Shown in pieces: positions 1 through 7,926 of a DNA stretch of 37,196 bases (within the stretch, counting starts at the first letter, position 1; every line of letters begins with the position of its first letter). The DNA is from Prosthecobacter sp. Its GTDB lineage: Bacteria > Verrucomicrobiota > Verrucomicrobiia > Verrucomicrobiales > Verrucomicrobiaceae. Under the pieces are notes generated by a model that saw only the letters and a list, made by a program, of their open reading frames with translations, ran no database searches and was not told where the DNA came from. Position numbers and translations under genes: made by a program. The DNA lies in the NCBI RefSeq assembly GCF_014879935.1, contig NZ_JACSRD010000182.1, positions 1 through 37,196 on the forward strand. The letters are read 5' to 3'.

Positions 1-20
1 TAGGGAGAGGGAGCCAGATT

Positions 21-43
21 CCCTCCCCCTCCCAGGGGGAGGG
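21..43. repeat. GC-rich intergenic hairpin
   Basis: A perfect 9-bp inverted repeat, CCCTCCCCC and GGGGGAGGG, is separated by TCCCA. It is followed by GGTTAGGGTGGGGGT. It lies in the 218-base leader before the prenyl synthase gene, where I see no other confident signal. It looks like a dispersed C-rich palindrome or an upstream terminator; there is no T-run, so the function is open. Confidence 0.5.
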
Positions 44-218
44 TTAGGGTGGGGGTCAATCTCACGCAGCCAATGCGGTACCCCACTATTTTTGTGGCTC
101 TCTACCAGCTTCATTGCAGCTTTTTGCAGGTTTGATCCCCTAAGATAACGCCTGGCAAGAAGTTGTTGTGTGCAAACCGCGTGCGCCTGGCAGTTTTCTG
201 CGCAAGTGAGGGGGAAAA

Positions 219-1115
219 ATGAATCATACATTTCACCAGTTTCAAGCGGAACTGGCCAACTGCCGCCAGCAAGTCGAAGCGGCGTTAGAGGAGAACCTCA
301 CGGCCGTTCTCCCACCCAATTCGCCCTTCCGCCAGCCCATTTACGATTGTGTCCTCAGCGGCGGCAAACGGCTGCGCCCCATTCTGATGCTCAAAATGGC
401 GGAGCTGTTGGGCAAACCCAACCAATCAGTCCTGAAGGCAGCTTGCGCCATCGAAGTGCTGCATTCCGTGTCGCTCATTTTGGATGATTTGCCGTCGATG
501 GACAACGCCACGGTGCGGCGCGGCCAGCCCACGGCCCATCTGGTGTACGGCGAGGCGAACGTCATTTTGCTGTCGCACCTGCTGGCGTTTCAGGCGTACC
601 ATCTCATCGTGCAGAACAGCGTGGATAACGGCCGTTCCCCGCAGCAAATCGCCCAAATCAGCGCCGCCCTGGTGCAGCTCACCGGGCTGCACGGCGTCAT
701 CGGCGGCCAGATGGACGATCTGGCCGAAGCCCGCTGCCGCTTCTCCAAACAGGAAATGGAGGAGATGTACTACAAAAAAACCGGAGCGCTGCTGGCATTA
801 ACGGCCGTCCTCACCGGCCAGCTTTGCCAGGCGAGCCCGCAAGAAGCCAAAGCCCTGGTCACCTACGGCCGTCACCTGGGCATTGCCTACCAGATTCGCG
901 ACGACATTTTGGATGAAACCGGTGAGCTGCCAGAGCTGGGCAAAAATCCCCGGCAAGATGCCCACAAACAGACCCACCTCAAGCTGGCGGGGCTGGCTGC
1001 CTCACAAACGCGCCTTAAACACCATTTGCACAAGGCCGAGCAGAGCGTGGCCTGCTTTGGCCCACGCGCCTGGTTCCTCACCAGCCTGTGCCAACAATAC
1101 GGAGTGCTCAATTGA
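219..1115 (+). CDS. Polyprenyl (trans-isoprenyl) diphosphate synthase
   Basis: This 298-residue protein is a class I trans-prenyltransferase that condenses isopentenyl diphosphate with allylic diphosphates in the cytosol. Visible motifs in order are GGKRLRP (48-54), the first aspartate-rich motif DDLPSMD (89-95) followed by RRGQP (100-104), GGQMDD (162-167), KKTG (186-189) and the second aspartate-rich motif in YQIRDDILD (224-232). The four-residue spacing inside the first motif is the bacterial FPP/GGPP synthase type. Small residues (V84, S85) stand 5 and 4 positions before it, which favours a product longer than C15, so GGPP is plausible. The ATG follows GAGGGGG. The stop overlaps the start of the next gene, and the cyclase next door suggests it supplies that enzyme's substrate. 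Chain length is inference. Confidence 0.93.
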   Translation: MNHTFHQFQAELANCRQQVEAALEENLTAVLPPNSPFRQPIYDCVLSGGKRLRPILMLKMAELLGKPNQSVLKAACAIEVLHSVSLILDDLPSMDNATVRRGQPTAHLVYGEANVILLSHLLAFQAYHLIVQNSVDNGRSPQQIAQISAALVQLTGLHGVIGGQMDDLAEARCRFSKQEMEEMYYKKTGALLALTAVLTGQLCQASPQEAKALVTYGRHLGIAYQIRDDILDETGELPELGKNPRQDAHKQTHLKLAGLAASQTRLKHHLHKAEQSVACFGPRAWFLTSLCQQYGVLN

Positions 1116-2513
1116 ACGACCTGGAAACCCATCTCGTTGACGATTTGCGCGATACGCTGCACGCCATTGCCCGGGAACCTGGCTCGGTAAGCGCCTCGGT
1201 GTATGAAACATCCCAGGTCATCCTATGCCTGGGGCCAACGGCCACCACGCCCGCCGCGCTCGATTGGATTATTGGCCAGCAAAAAGCCGACGGCGGTTGG
1301 GGGCTGGTTCATTTGCCAGATTTGCGCCAGGTGGTGACATTAACGGCCGTTCTCGCCCTGCACCAATTTGGCCAATCGGACCACACCCGGCAGGCCGCAG
1401 CGGCGGGCCTGGCTTACCTGCACCAGCTGGCCGCCCAGGGGTACTTCATGACGACGCCCTCCAACGGGGCGGAGCTCATCATCCCCATGCTGCTGGCTGC
1501 CGCGGCCAAAGCCGGACTCACGATCAGCCACACACCGTACCAAAAGATGATTGAGAAGGGGGAACGGCGCAGGCTGCTGGTGCAGATGATTCCGCAGATT
1601 GAGAAGACGCAGGCGATCTTTTCCTGGGAAGCGTTTGGCACCGAGCCAAAGCCGGAGTACGTGGACAGCTCGGGCGGCGTGGGGCATTCCCCGGCGGCAT
1701 CGGCCCGCTGGCTGGCTTTGGCCCAACACGACCCGGCGCTGGCCGACAAGCGGGCACAGGTTGAGGCGTACCTGCGCGGAGCCAGCGCCGTCACCCAAAT
1801 CGGCATTCCCGACGTGGTGGCGGCGGCCTATCCCACCCACCGTTTTGAGCAGTCGTTTGTGCTGTGGGCCATGATGGTTGCCAATTTGCTCAGCGACGGC
1901 CGTTTCACCCCCCACGTCTCGCCCATCATCGACGCCCTGGCGCAGGCCATCGGTCCGCACGGCCTGGGCGCCAGCGACCACATCATGCCCGATGGTGACG
2001 ACACGGCCGCCGCCCTGGCGGTGCTGAAAACGTGGGGGCGGGCGGGCGACACAACCGTTTTGCGCCATTTTGAAGCCGACCGCTACTTTTTTGCCTGGCA
2101 CCGCGAACTGCAATCTTCCGTTTCCATCACGGCGCGGGCAGTGCACACACTGGGCCTGTTTGGCCAGACGGCCCCTGGTCCATTTCAGGCAATGCTGGCG
2201 CAGCAGGAAGCCAACGGCCGTTGGCCCGGCGACAAGTGGCAGTGCTCCTGGCTGTACACCACCCTGCACTGCTTTTTAGCGGCGCTCCAGCAGGGCGCGG
2301 CAGACGCGGCACAAAAAGCCCTGGCCGCCTTTTTGCGCCACCAAAACGAAGATGGCAGCTGGGGTGAGGCGGCCCCCACCCCGGTGGAAACGGCCTATGC
2401 CCTGCTGGCGCTGCAAGCGGCCAGCCGCGCTGGCCACACAGAGGAAGCCATCGCCCAAAGCCGCCAGCGCGGCTTTGCCTATTTGCAAGAACGGTACCAG
2501 CCGGGACGGCCGT
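300..2513. repeat. Iterated palindrome ACGGCCGT (8 copies)
   Basis: The 8-bp palindrome ACGGCCGT occurs at 300-307, 628-635, 801-808, 865-872, 1343-1350, 1896-1903, 2214-2221 and 2506-2513, usually followed by T. All copies are inside the two terpenoid genes. I found none by eye in the remaining 34 kb. This resembles the highly iterated palindromes known from some genomes (HIP1 of cyanobacteria is the model case) and works here as a genome signature of the first 2.7 kb. Confidence 0.75.
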
Positions 2514-2632
2514 TCCTCGACAAGCTGTGGCTGACGAAATACGAGTACAACCCCCGACAAATCGACCGGGCGTTTGTGCTGTGCAGCCTGCTGGCGGAAC
2601 TGGCCGAGCGCCAAAACCACACGGATTGGTAG
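1112..2632 (+). CDS. Class II terpene (diterpene) cyclase, prenyltransferase/squalene-oxidase repeat protein
   Basis: The protein has about 506 residues, the size of bacterial class II diterpene cyclases (copalyl or halimadienyl diphosphate synthase type). The protonating motif DGDDTA lies at residues 294-299. Repeats of the QW type are seen as QQKADGGWG near residue 60 and QNEDGSWG near 412. The C terminus has a KLWLTKYEYNPRQIDRA segment of the kind seen in such cyclases. No class I DDxxD metal site is visible, so it should cyclise by protonation and keep the diphosphate. I chose the TTG at 1112 because it overlaps the upstream stop (TTGA) and sits 5 nt after GGAGTG; a GTG at 1088 in frame is the alternative and would add 8 residues. 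Coupling to the prenyl synthase suggests GGPP as substrate. The exact product cannot be told from sequence. Confidence 0.87.
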   Translation: MNDLETHLVDDLRDTLHAIAREPGSVSASVYETSQVILCLGPTATTPAALDWIIGQQKADGGWGLVHLPDLRQVVTLTAVLALHQFGQSDHTRQAAAAGLAYLHQLAAQGYFMTTPSNGAELIIPMLLAAAAKAGLTISHTPYQKMIEKGERRRLLVQMIPQIEKTQAIFSWEAFGTEPKPEYVDSSGGVGHSPAASARWLALAQHDPALADKRAQVEAYLRGASAVTQIGIPDVVAAAYPTHRFEQSFVLWAMMVANLLSDGRFTPHVSPIIDALAQAIGPHGLGASDHIMPDGDDTAAALAVLKTWGRAGDTTVLRHFEADRYFFAWHRELQSSVSITARAVHTLGLFGQTAPGPFQAMLAQQEANGRWPGDKWQCSWLYTTLHCFLAALQQGAADAAQKALAAFLRHQNEDGSWGEAAPTPVETAYALLALQAASRAGHTEEAIAQSRQRGFAYLQERYQPGRPFLDKLWLTKYEYNPRQIDRAFVLCSLLAELAERQNHTDW

Positions 2633-2662
2633 AGCATTTAATTAAAACCACGGCCCGCGAGT

Positions 2663-2679
2663 GACCAATCATTTTGGTC
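2663..2679. terminator. Small hairpin after the cyclase gene
   Basis: GACCAA (2663-2668) and TTGGTC (2674-2679) form a 6-bp stem 30 bases after the cyclase stop. No T-run follows, so it would be a weak terminator at most. Its right arm overlaps the -35 region of the putative promoter described next. Confidence 0.3.
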
Positions 2680-2700
2680 TGCCTCACAGTTCGCTATAAT
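2672..2700 (+). promoter_or_regulatory. Promoter-like TTTTGG-N17-TATAAT
   Basis: A perfect TATAAT (2695-2700) lies 17 bases after TTTTGG (2672-2677). It points at the ATG at 2712, only 11 bases beyond the -10 box, which would give an almost leaderless transcript. The gene it should drive is broken after 12 codons. Confidence 0.45.
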
Positions 2701-3803
2701 TCCGGCAGCCTATGAAAAAATTGCCCCTGCTTCTTCTCTTTTTTGCGTGACGCTGGTTCCGTCTGGTCCGCTTTTTTGTCGTCAGGCTGCTTTGGCTGCT
2801 GTGCGCTGGCAGGCTTCTTCTGCTTCCTGGGCTTCTCCTCCTCGCCGCGGAACATCGCTCCGAGGACGATGCCGATGACGACGACCGCGGCGGCGATCAG
2901 CCCGAAGTGCAGCGGCTTCAGCGCGGCCTTGGCTTTCGGCACGTCATCGTCATCCACCACCACGGCCACGGGAACGGCGGCCTGCGCCTGTGCCACCACC
3001 GAGGCGATGCTGGCGCGGAAGTCACGTGCGTCCTGGAACCGCTTCGCAGGGTCAGGATGCACGGCTTTTTCGATCACCTCGTCCCATCGGGCTGAAACCG
3101 GCGCATATTCCGTCACGGTGCGGCGGGGAGTCTGCGGCACACGTCCGGTCAGCATCTCATAAAGCACCACGCCAGCGGCAAAGATGTCCACGCGTTGGTC
3201 CACGGCACCTTTCCCCAGGATCTCCGGCGCGGCGTAATCCGGCGTGCCGTACGGATTCTCCTCCGCTTCGCCGGTGATCGGCCGGGCGAGGCCGAAGTCC
3301 GTCACCTTCACCTGGTCGTCCTGGGTGACCATGATGTTCCCCGGCTTGATGTCCCGATGCAGGATCTGGTGCGTGTGGGCGTAGGACAGCGCCTCGCAGA
3401 GCTGCATCGCCAGCAGTGCCGCCTTCCGCACGGGCAGGCTGCTTTTGTGGATCATGTCATGCAGTGTGGGGCCTTCCACCCATTCCATGACGAGGTACAA
3501 ATGCCCGCCTTTGGTGATCCCGAAGTCGTACACGGCGACGATGTGCGTGTGGTTCAGCTTGGCCATCGCACGTGCCTCGGCCTTGAACCGCTCGGCGAAC
3601 TCCTTCTCCGAGCCAAACTCGGGCGGCAGGATCTTGATGGCCACCGGCCGGTCCAGGCTGGCCTGTTTCGCCTTGTAAACAGCGCCCATGCCGCCAAACG
3701 CCGCCAGCTTTTCAAACTCGTACTGCGGCAGATACTCGGCCATCTCCCCGACGCTCGGAACGGCGAAAGGCGGATGGTGTGGGGAGGGGGCTTCCTGGGA
3801 CAT
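2694..3803 (-). CDS. Serine/threonine protein kinase (Pkn2/PknB type), truncated C terminus
   Basis: The 369-residue membrane-anchored kinase shows the glycine loop GGMGAVYK (37-44), the ATP lysine in VAIK (K57), the catalytic loop HRDIKPGN (149-156), DFG (169-171) and APE (192-194). A single transmembrane segment follows (about 301-318) and then a Lys/Pro/Gln-rich tail. It should phosphorylate Ser/Thr on cytoplasmic targets and sense through the part beyond the membrane. Many PVC kinases carry a long domain there, but this one ends after about 50 residues. Its last residues (QFFHRLPEL) are antisense to the signal-peptide-like start at 2712, so the natural C terminus is probably missing and the final dozen residues are probably foreign. 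The start follows no strong ribosome site. Confidence 0.88.
   Translation of the reverse strand: MSQEAPSPHHPPFAVPSVGEMAEYLPQYEFEKLAAFGGMGAVYKAKQASLDRPVAIKILPPEFGSEKEFAERFKAEARAMAKLNHTHIVAVYDFGITKGGHLYLVMEWVEGPTLHDMIHKSSLPVRKAALLAMQLCEALSYAHTHQILHRDIKPGNIMVTQDDQVKVTDFGLARPITGEAEENPYGTPDYAAPEILGKGAVDQRVDIFAAGVVLYEMLTGRVPQTPRRTVTEYAPVSARWDEVIEKAVHPDPAKRFQDARDFRASIASVVAQAQAAVPVAVVVDDDDVPKAKAALKPLHFGLIAAAVVVIGIVLGAMFRGEEEKPRKQKKPASAQQPKQPDDKKADQTEPASRKKEKKQGQFFHRLPEL
2712..2750 (+). pseudogene. Truncated gene start encoding a signal-peptide-like MKKLPLLLLFFA
   Basis: Twelve codons read MKKLPLLLLFFA and then TGA. Two lysines followed by a leucine/phenylalanine core is the classic beginning of a secretion signal, yet it stops where a cleavage site would come next. 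With the TATAAT just upstream, this looks like the 5' end of a real gene whose remainder was lost at the join near 2725-2755. Confidence 0.4.
2725..2755. other. Putative contig join or transfer boundary
   Basis: To the left are codirectional genes rich in ACGGCCGT. To the right is PVC-type coding sequence. A plus-strand signal-peptide start breaks off here and a minus-strand kinase tail becomes featureless here. The shared stretch CTTCTTCTCTTTTTTGCG reads sensibly on either side and could have served as a short overlap. Confidence 0.6.
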
Positions 3804-3885
3804 TCAAATGGGGCGGACTTTACCGAAACGCAGAAGCCGGGCGAGAAAAATCAGATCATCAATCCAACTCGCGCCATGAGTCGCG

Positions 3886-6210
3886 TCAAGGCACCGCCAG
3901 CGGCACAATCTCCCTCGCCTTCTTCAAATCCGGCCGCGTGGGACGCGGATCATGCCAGCGATCCTTCGGCGCAGGTGCTTTGGTATCGAGGTAGGCACCA
4001 AGACGCATCCGCAGTGCCTCAAACGCAGGCTGCGTGTCTTTGCCGAACTGTGACTTGCCGGCGTCCTCTTCGTTCTTCTTCACCAAGGTGGCGCTGAGGC
4101 CGGGCGTGGCACGCACGGCGGCCATGACGGCTTCGCGGCTTTCGCCGCTGACGACGCAGTATTGGGTGAGATACTCGACGAGCTGCTGACCAGCGCGGAA
4201 GGTCTTCAGGCGCAGGCTGGGCACGGGGCCGTTCGCGGTCGGGTAGAGCACGGAGAGTTCGTCGGGTGTTTGCCAGGCATCGTCTTTGCCGATGGTGTTC
4301 CATGGCACCACGCCATCCGCGCCGAGCGACCAGGCCTCGACACACCACGCGGCGTTCGTGACGTTCGGCGTGCCGATGGCGTTCGCGCTGCCATACATGT
4401 AGTAGAGATTGCCGCAGGCTTTGGCGCGACGCTGAATGCGCGGCCAGTAGTCGCGCAGCACGCCGCTGACGACTTCGACGTTCACGCAGTGATCGAGCAG
4501 TTCGCGCTGCCACTGCGGGCGGGAAATGTCGGCGCGATAGGTCAGATTGACCTTCGGATAAGGCGCGACGGCGTTCCAGAACTCGCGGCCGTAGTGGCGG
4601 ATGGCCCAGAAGTCCTGCGTGTGCACCGGTTCATCGAAAATCCAGGCTGCGGTGCACTTCCGCCAGTCGTCCTTTTTGAAGTACACCTTGTTGTTGAGGT
4701 AGAACTCAAACATCGGCTCAGTCCAGCCCTTCGCTTCGAGGTGCTTCGCGATCTCCGCCGCCATGTCGCGGAATTGCGTCCAGTAGGCCTCATCAAACGC
4801 GCTCTCGATCCAGTAGCCGCCTTTGAAGTGCTCGTCGTGCTTCATCGGCCAGTTCTCATTCAGCAGCAGGTAATACGCGTCCACCGGCACCGCGCCGCGC
4901 GGCAGATCGGCGAAGGCGCTGCCATCGAGCAGCGGACCGAACTCGGCATCGAACTTCGTCCAGTCCCACTTCCCATCGCCGCCGAGCTTCGGCGCGGGCT
5001 CGTCCACCTTGCCCGTCCAGCCATACGGGAGCTGATTCAATACCACGCGATGCTCATGCGCGAGCCGGTAGTAGTCACGCGCATGCCCCGGCAGGCCGTA
5101 GGCGTTCATCTGCGGCAGGAACGACAGGCGATCCGGCAGCGTGAAGTTCCAAACCGTGATCGTGAACGGCATCACGGTGCCATTCACCGTCACCGTGCCA
5201 CCGTGCTTGCCTGCGGTTGCGTCTTTCGGCACGTGCAGCTCGATGAAGGTGTCTTCGCTTTTGGAATCATCGCCCGGCACGAGCGGATCATGCATTCCTC
5301 CAACCTTCGGCATCGAGTAGAGCTTCACGCCCAAATCAGGCGCTTTGACGAGCGGCTTGCCCGCGACCGAAAAACCGATCGTTTCGCCCTTCGCGGCAAA
5401 AAAGTGCGTCGAGGCCAGTTCGCGGCCGAAAACGTCTTTCGAGGGCAAATTCGGCTTCACGGCCGAAATGGCCGGAACAGGCGGCAAAGTGCCTGCGGCG
5501 ACCGGATTGACCTGATTGACGGCTTTCGGTGCCTCCACCGCACCATCTTCGAGCCAGAGAGTAAAGTAGGGCTTGTGAATGCGTTTGTCCTCGCGGCTCG
5601 ACACGTAGCGATTCACGAAATTCGTGAACTTCACCGCGTTGCCATCGCGCGTGTATTCGCTGCCGATGTCATCGATGACGTAAAAGCCGTGTGACCAGCC
5701 CTCAAGCCGTGCCTGGGCCACTTCGGGCGCGATGGGAATGATCTGCCAGCCCTCCGCATCCGGCGCGGAGGCCTCGCCAAAGCCCCACAGCGATCCGCCT
5801 TCCCCGCAGACGACGCAGGTGATGTCCGGCTCGTTGTTGCCCCAGCGCAGCTCACCGGTCTTGGCCCACACGAAGGAACTCGCGCCCGGTGTCTTCGCGT
5901 AGCTGCTGCCGGTGCCTTCCACCCAGTCTTGCGAGATCGTGGAGACCGTCGTGCGCCGGAGCGGTGCCTCCGGCGACGCGAGGTGCACATGCAGTTGCGC
6001 TTTGACGATCTTCTTCCCGCGCAGCGGCACCGGATCAAAGTCGATGAGGAAGAACTCCTGGATGCCCTTCAGTTTCAGCCGATGCGATCCACCATTGTTC
6101 CCCTCCACCTCCTTCGAGTAGGCGGAGATCCACAAATCCCGCGACACCTCCACGCGCTGCTGCGCATGCAAAGTGAGAGCGGCGAGGAGGAAGAGAGCGA
6201 GACGTTTCAT
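3886..6210 (-). CDS. Secreted DUF4091-type glycoside-hydrolase-like protein
   Basis: The 774-residue protein begins with a signal peptide (MKRLALFLLAALTLHA, cut before QQ). An N-terminal beta-rich region of about 230 residues resembles the carbohydrate-binding or structural modules that precede DUF4091. It is followed by a long (beta/alpha)-barrel-like part with many aromatic residues (WPMKHDEHFKGGYW, YRADISRPQW, WNTIGKDDAWQTP). An adjacent Asp-Glu pair in WIFDEP (D526, E527) matches the neighbouring acid pair typical of the related GH123 fold. It probably acts on a polysaccharide or amino-sugar glycan outside the cytoplasm; the substrate is unknown. The neighbouring genes have spacers of 80 to 180 bases, so it is likely transcribed alone. 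No frameshift or missing segment is seen. Confidence 0.8.
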   Translation of the reverse strand: MKRLALFLLAALTLHAQQRVEVSRDLWISAYSKEVEGNNGGSHRLKLKGIQEFFLIDFDPVPLRGKKIVKAQLHVHLASPEAPLRRTTVSTISQDWVEGTGSSYAKTPGASSFVWAKTGELRWGNNEPDITCVVCGEGGSLWGFGEASAPDAEGWQIIPIAPEVAQARLEGWSHGFYVIDDIGSEYTRDGNAVKFTNFVNRYVSSREDKRIHKPYFTLWLEDGAVEAPKAVNQVNPVAAGTLPPVPAISAVKPNLPSKDVFGRELASTHFFAAKGETIGFSVAGKPLVKAPDLGVKLYSMPKVGGMHDPLVPGDDSKSEDTFIELHVPKDATAGKHGGTVTVNGTVMPFTITVWNFTLPDRLSFLPQMNAYGLPGHARDYYRLAHEHRVVLNQLPYGWTGKVDEPAPKLGGDGKWDWTKFDAEFGPLLDGSAFADLPRGAVPVDAYYLLLNENWPMKHDEHFKGGYWIESAFDEAYWTQFRDMAAEIAKHLEAKGWTEPMFEFYLNNKVYFKKDDWRKCTAAWIFDEPVHTQDFWAIRHYGREFWNAVAPYPKVNLTYRADISRPQWQRELLDHCVNVEVVSGVLRDYWPRIQRRAKACGNLYYMYGSANAIGTPNVTNAAWCVEAWSLGADGVVPWNTIGKDDAWQTPDELSVLYPTANGPVPSLRLKTFRAGQQLVEYLTQYCVVSGESREAVMAAVRATPGLSATLVKKNEEDAGKSQFGKDTQPAFEALRMRLGAYLDTKAPAPKDRWHDPRPTRPDLKKAREIVPLAVP

Positions 6211-6329
6211 ACGGCGGTTGGGTCGGAAGTAACGCCGATGATGCGGGCATCATGTCATCCGAAACATCAGCAAGCGGCTGATAAAGAGCCATCTGAGGAA
6301 ATGGGTGAACGAATGTCGCGCCAGCGTTT

Positions 6330-6341
6330 TGGAGTGCTCCA
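6330..6341. repeat. TGGAGTGCTCCA near-palindrome, copy 1
   Basis: This 12-mer lies between the J-domain gene and DUF4091. Its exact reverse complement, TGGAGCACTCCA, occurs at about 7662-7673 on the other side of the J-domain gene. The two may be remnants of one small intergenic palindrome family. Confidence 0.4.
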
Positions 6342-6389
6342 GGCCTCTGGATTCACCGGAAGCGGACCGGGCGGCTGAATTTCAGCAGA

Positions 6390-7016
6390 TCAAAACGAAA
6401 ATGCATCCTCACGCATGGTGCGGGAATGATCATCCGCCCAGCGGTTGATCATTTTGGCTCTCTCTGCGCCGCCATTTTGGAGCACGGAGAGCATTCCCTG
6501 GTGCCGGCTGAGCTCATCGCGCAGGTCAGCTTTGATGTAAGCAGGATTCGGGACGTATCCCATGAGGCCGTTCGCAAAGCGGTGGAGCACCGCATACTGG
6601 GGCTGATCCATGAGGAACCGCATCTGCATTTTGATCTCGGCGATCTGCTCCTTCAGCACGGTGCAATAGACCTTCAGCTTTTCATCCGTGGCACTGGCGA
6701 GGTTCGATGCCTCCACGCCGAGCCATTCCATCTCGATGCTCAGCAGCTCACGCAGATCGCCGGAGGCATGGGCGGTGGTCAGTCTCTTCATCCACTCCTC
6801 CTTCTGAAGTTTCCGCACCGGGTCGGTCTCCAAATCGGGATGAAGCACCTTGGCGAGCTGCTTGTAGAGCGACTTCAAATCCCGCTTTTTCGCCTCCTCG
6901 GCCTCCTGTTGCTTCTTCTCTTTCTCAAGCTGGGCCTTGGTGGGCTTTCGGCCGCCACTTTGAGATGATGAAGGCTGCCGGACTTCGTTCATCGTGGCCT
7001 CAAAGCGCTCCTGCAT
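6390..7016 (-). CDS. J-domain-like protein, C-terminal part of a frameshifted gene
   Basis: This part encodes 208 residues from an internal Met. A basic coiled-coil stretch (AQLEKEKKQQEAEEAKKRD) leads into a J-domain-like helix pair with the HPD tripeptide in LYKQLAKVLHPDLETDP, followed by about 110 mostly helical residues. HPD is the DnaK-stimulating signature, so a DnaK-partner role is plausible. Reading further upstream in this frame gives EAGLSDLDIHGDPAELERK without a stop, which continues the protein encoded in the other frame at 7594-7079. The true gene is therefore most likely a single one of about 400 codons from 7594 to 6390, broken by one base at the C run 7075-7078. It is flanked by two copies of a TGGAGTGCTCCA palindrome. 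Confidence 0.7.
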   Translation of the reverse strand: MQERFEATMNEVRQPSSSQSGGRKPTKAQLEKEKKQQEAEEAKKRDLKSLYKQLAKVLHPDLETDPVRKLQKEEWMKRLTTAHASGDLRELLSIEMEWLGVEASNLASATDEKLKVYCTVLKEQIAEIKMQMRFLMDQPQYAVLHRFANGLMGYVPNPAYIKADLRDELSRHQGMLSVLQNGGAERAKMINRWADDHSRTMREDAFSF

Positions 7017-7594
7017 TTTCCGCTCCAGCTCGGCGGGATCACCGTGGATGTCGAGATCGCTGAGGCCAGCCTCACCCCTGCCCGATGGGCGATGCCCTCC
7101 ATCATGCTGCGCATGTAATCGAACTCCTCGTCGATCCGGGCCTTCATCCCTTCTGCGGTGACGGGTTCTTCCAGCTCCTTGATCACCGCGCTCATCTGCT
7201 GCACCTGCTCGTCGGTGAGGCCGGTGGAATCCGTGACGACTTCATGCGCTTTCCCGCAGAGAAGGTCCACCAGCGCCTCGCGGCGCCGGGCGGTGAGCTT
7301 CATCGTTTTGAAGGCATCGACCGCGAGCGTCACCATCTGGAAATTCACCCGGTGAATCTCATCCACCAGCGGCATCAGCTCCTTCGAGCAGGTGACAACC
7401 AGTTCATACAGCAGCTCTTGCTCCCGCTGATGCTTCACCCGCGTGTTTTCGAGCTGTTTCATCAGCTTGTTGAACTGCACCTGCGCAGGACTGAGCACCT
7501 CGCCCGCACGCGCGGTGACGACTAGTGCATTCTTAACAGTCCGTGGCTTTGCAGGGTCGCATCCAAGTTCAAACTGCTGTTGTTTGTCCTTCAT
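6989..7594 (-). CDS. J-domain-like protein, N-terminal part of a frameshifted gene
   Basis: The likely start is the ATG at 7594 (MKDKQQQFEL); an in-frame extension upstream runs through intergenic palindromes and looks non-coding. About 172 residues are helical and charged (QFNKLMKQLENTRVKHQREQ, KELMPLVDEIHRVNFQMVTL) with no recognised family. After MMEGIAHRAG near 7078 this frame turns into RLASAISTSTVIPPSW, a low-quality tail, while the coherent sequence continues in the next frame toward the HPD motif. A missing G (minus strand) in the GGGG at 7078-7075 explains this. It could be a sequencing error, a recent mutation or, least likely, programmed slippage. Confidence 0.6.
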   Translation of the reverse strand: MKDKQQQFELGCDPAKPRTVKNALVVTARAGEVLSPAQVQFNKLMKQLENTRVKHQREQELLYELVVTCSKELMPLVDEIHRVNFQMVTLAVDAFKTMKLTARRREALVDLLCGKAHEVVTDSTGLTDEQVQQMSAVIKELEEPVTAEGMKARIDEEFDYMRSMMEGIAHRAGVRLASAISTSTVIPPSWSGKCRSALRPR

Positions 7595-7648
7595 TCGATT
7601 GCTGCCTAATTCAGAGACCAGGGTGCTGCAAGCATGAGGAGCCAAAGT

Positions 7649-7673
7649 GTGCTCCAAGGGCTGGAGCACTCCA
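7649..7673. repeat. Hairpin with TGGAGCACTCCA, copy 2
   Basis: GTGCTCCA and TGGAGCAC form a perfect 8-bp stem around AGGGC. The right arm runs into TGGAGCACTCCA, the exact reverse complement of the 12-mer at 6330-6341. It lies just upstream of the J-domain gene's start. Confidence 0.45.
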
Positions 7674-7926
7674 GGACGGCAAGTGTGATTGAATGACACG
7701 CCGCTGATGGAGCATTGCCCCCTCCACACAGGCTTTTAACCCCGGCCTGGTAGCTGACTGCCTCATCCCAGCTTCGGCCCAGTGGCGTAGCCGGATTCTT
7801 GGGTGTCGTTGATCTCGATCACAGCCGCCATCGATACGCTGGCCCAAGTCGGTTTGAATGGGGCGCAGCGGATCAAAACGGCTATAAATCACCTGCTGCC
7901 CGTCCGACGAGGGGCGGCGAGGCGAC

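Noticed and set aside
6374..6386. GCTGAATTTCAGC as a terminator of the J-domain gene
   Set aside because: The loop would be a single base and there is no T-run; it is just a short palindrome.
7075..7078. Programmed ribosomal frameshifting in the J-domain gene
   Set aside because: No slippery heptamer, internal Shine-Dalgarno or downstream structure was recognised; a missing base is the simpler explanation.
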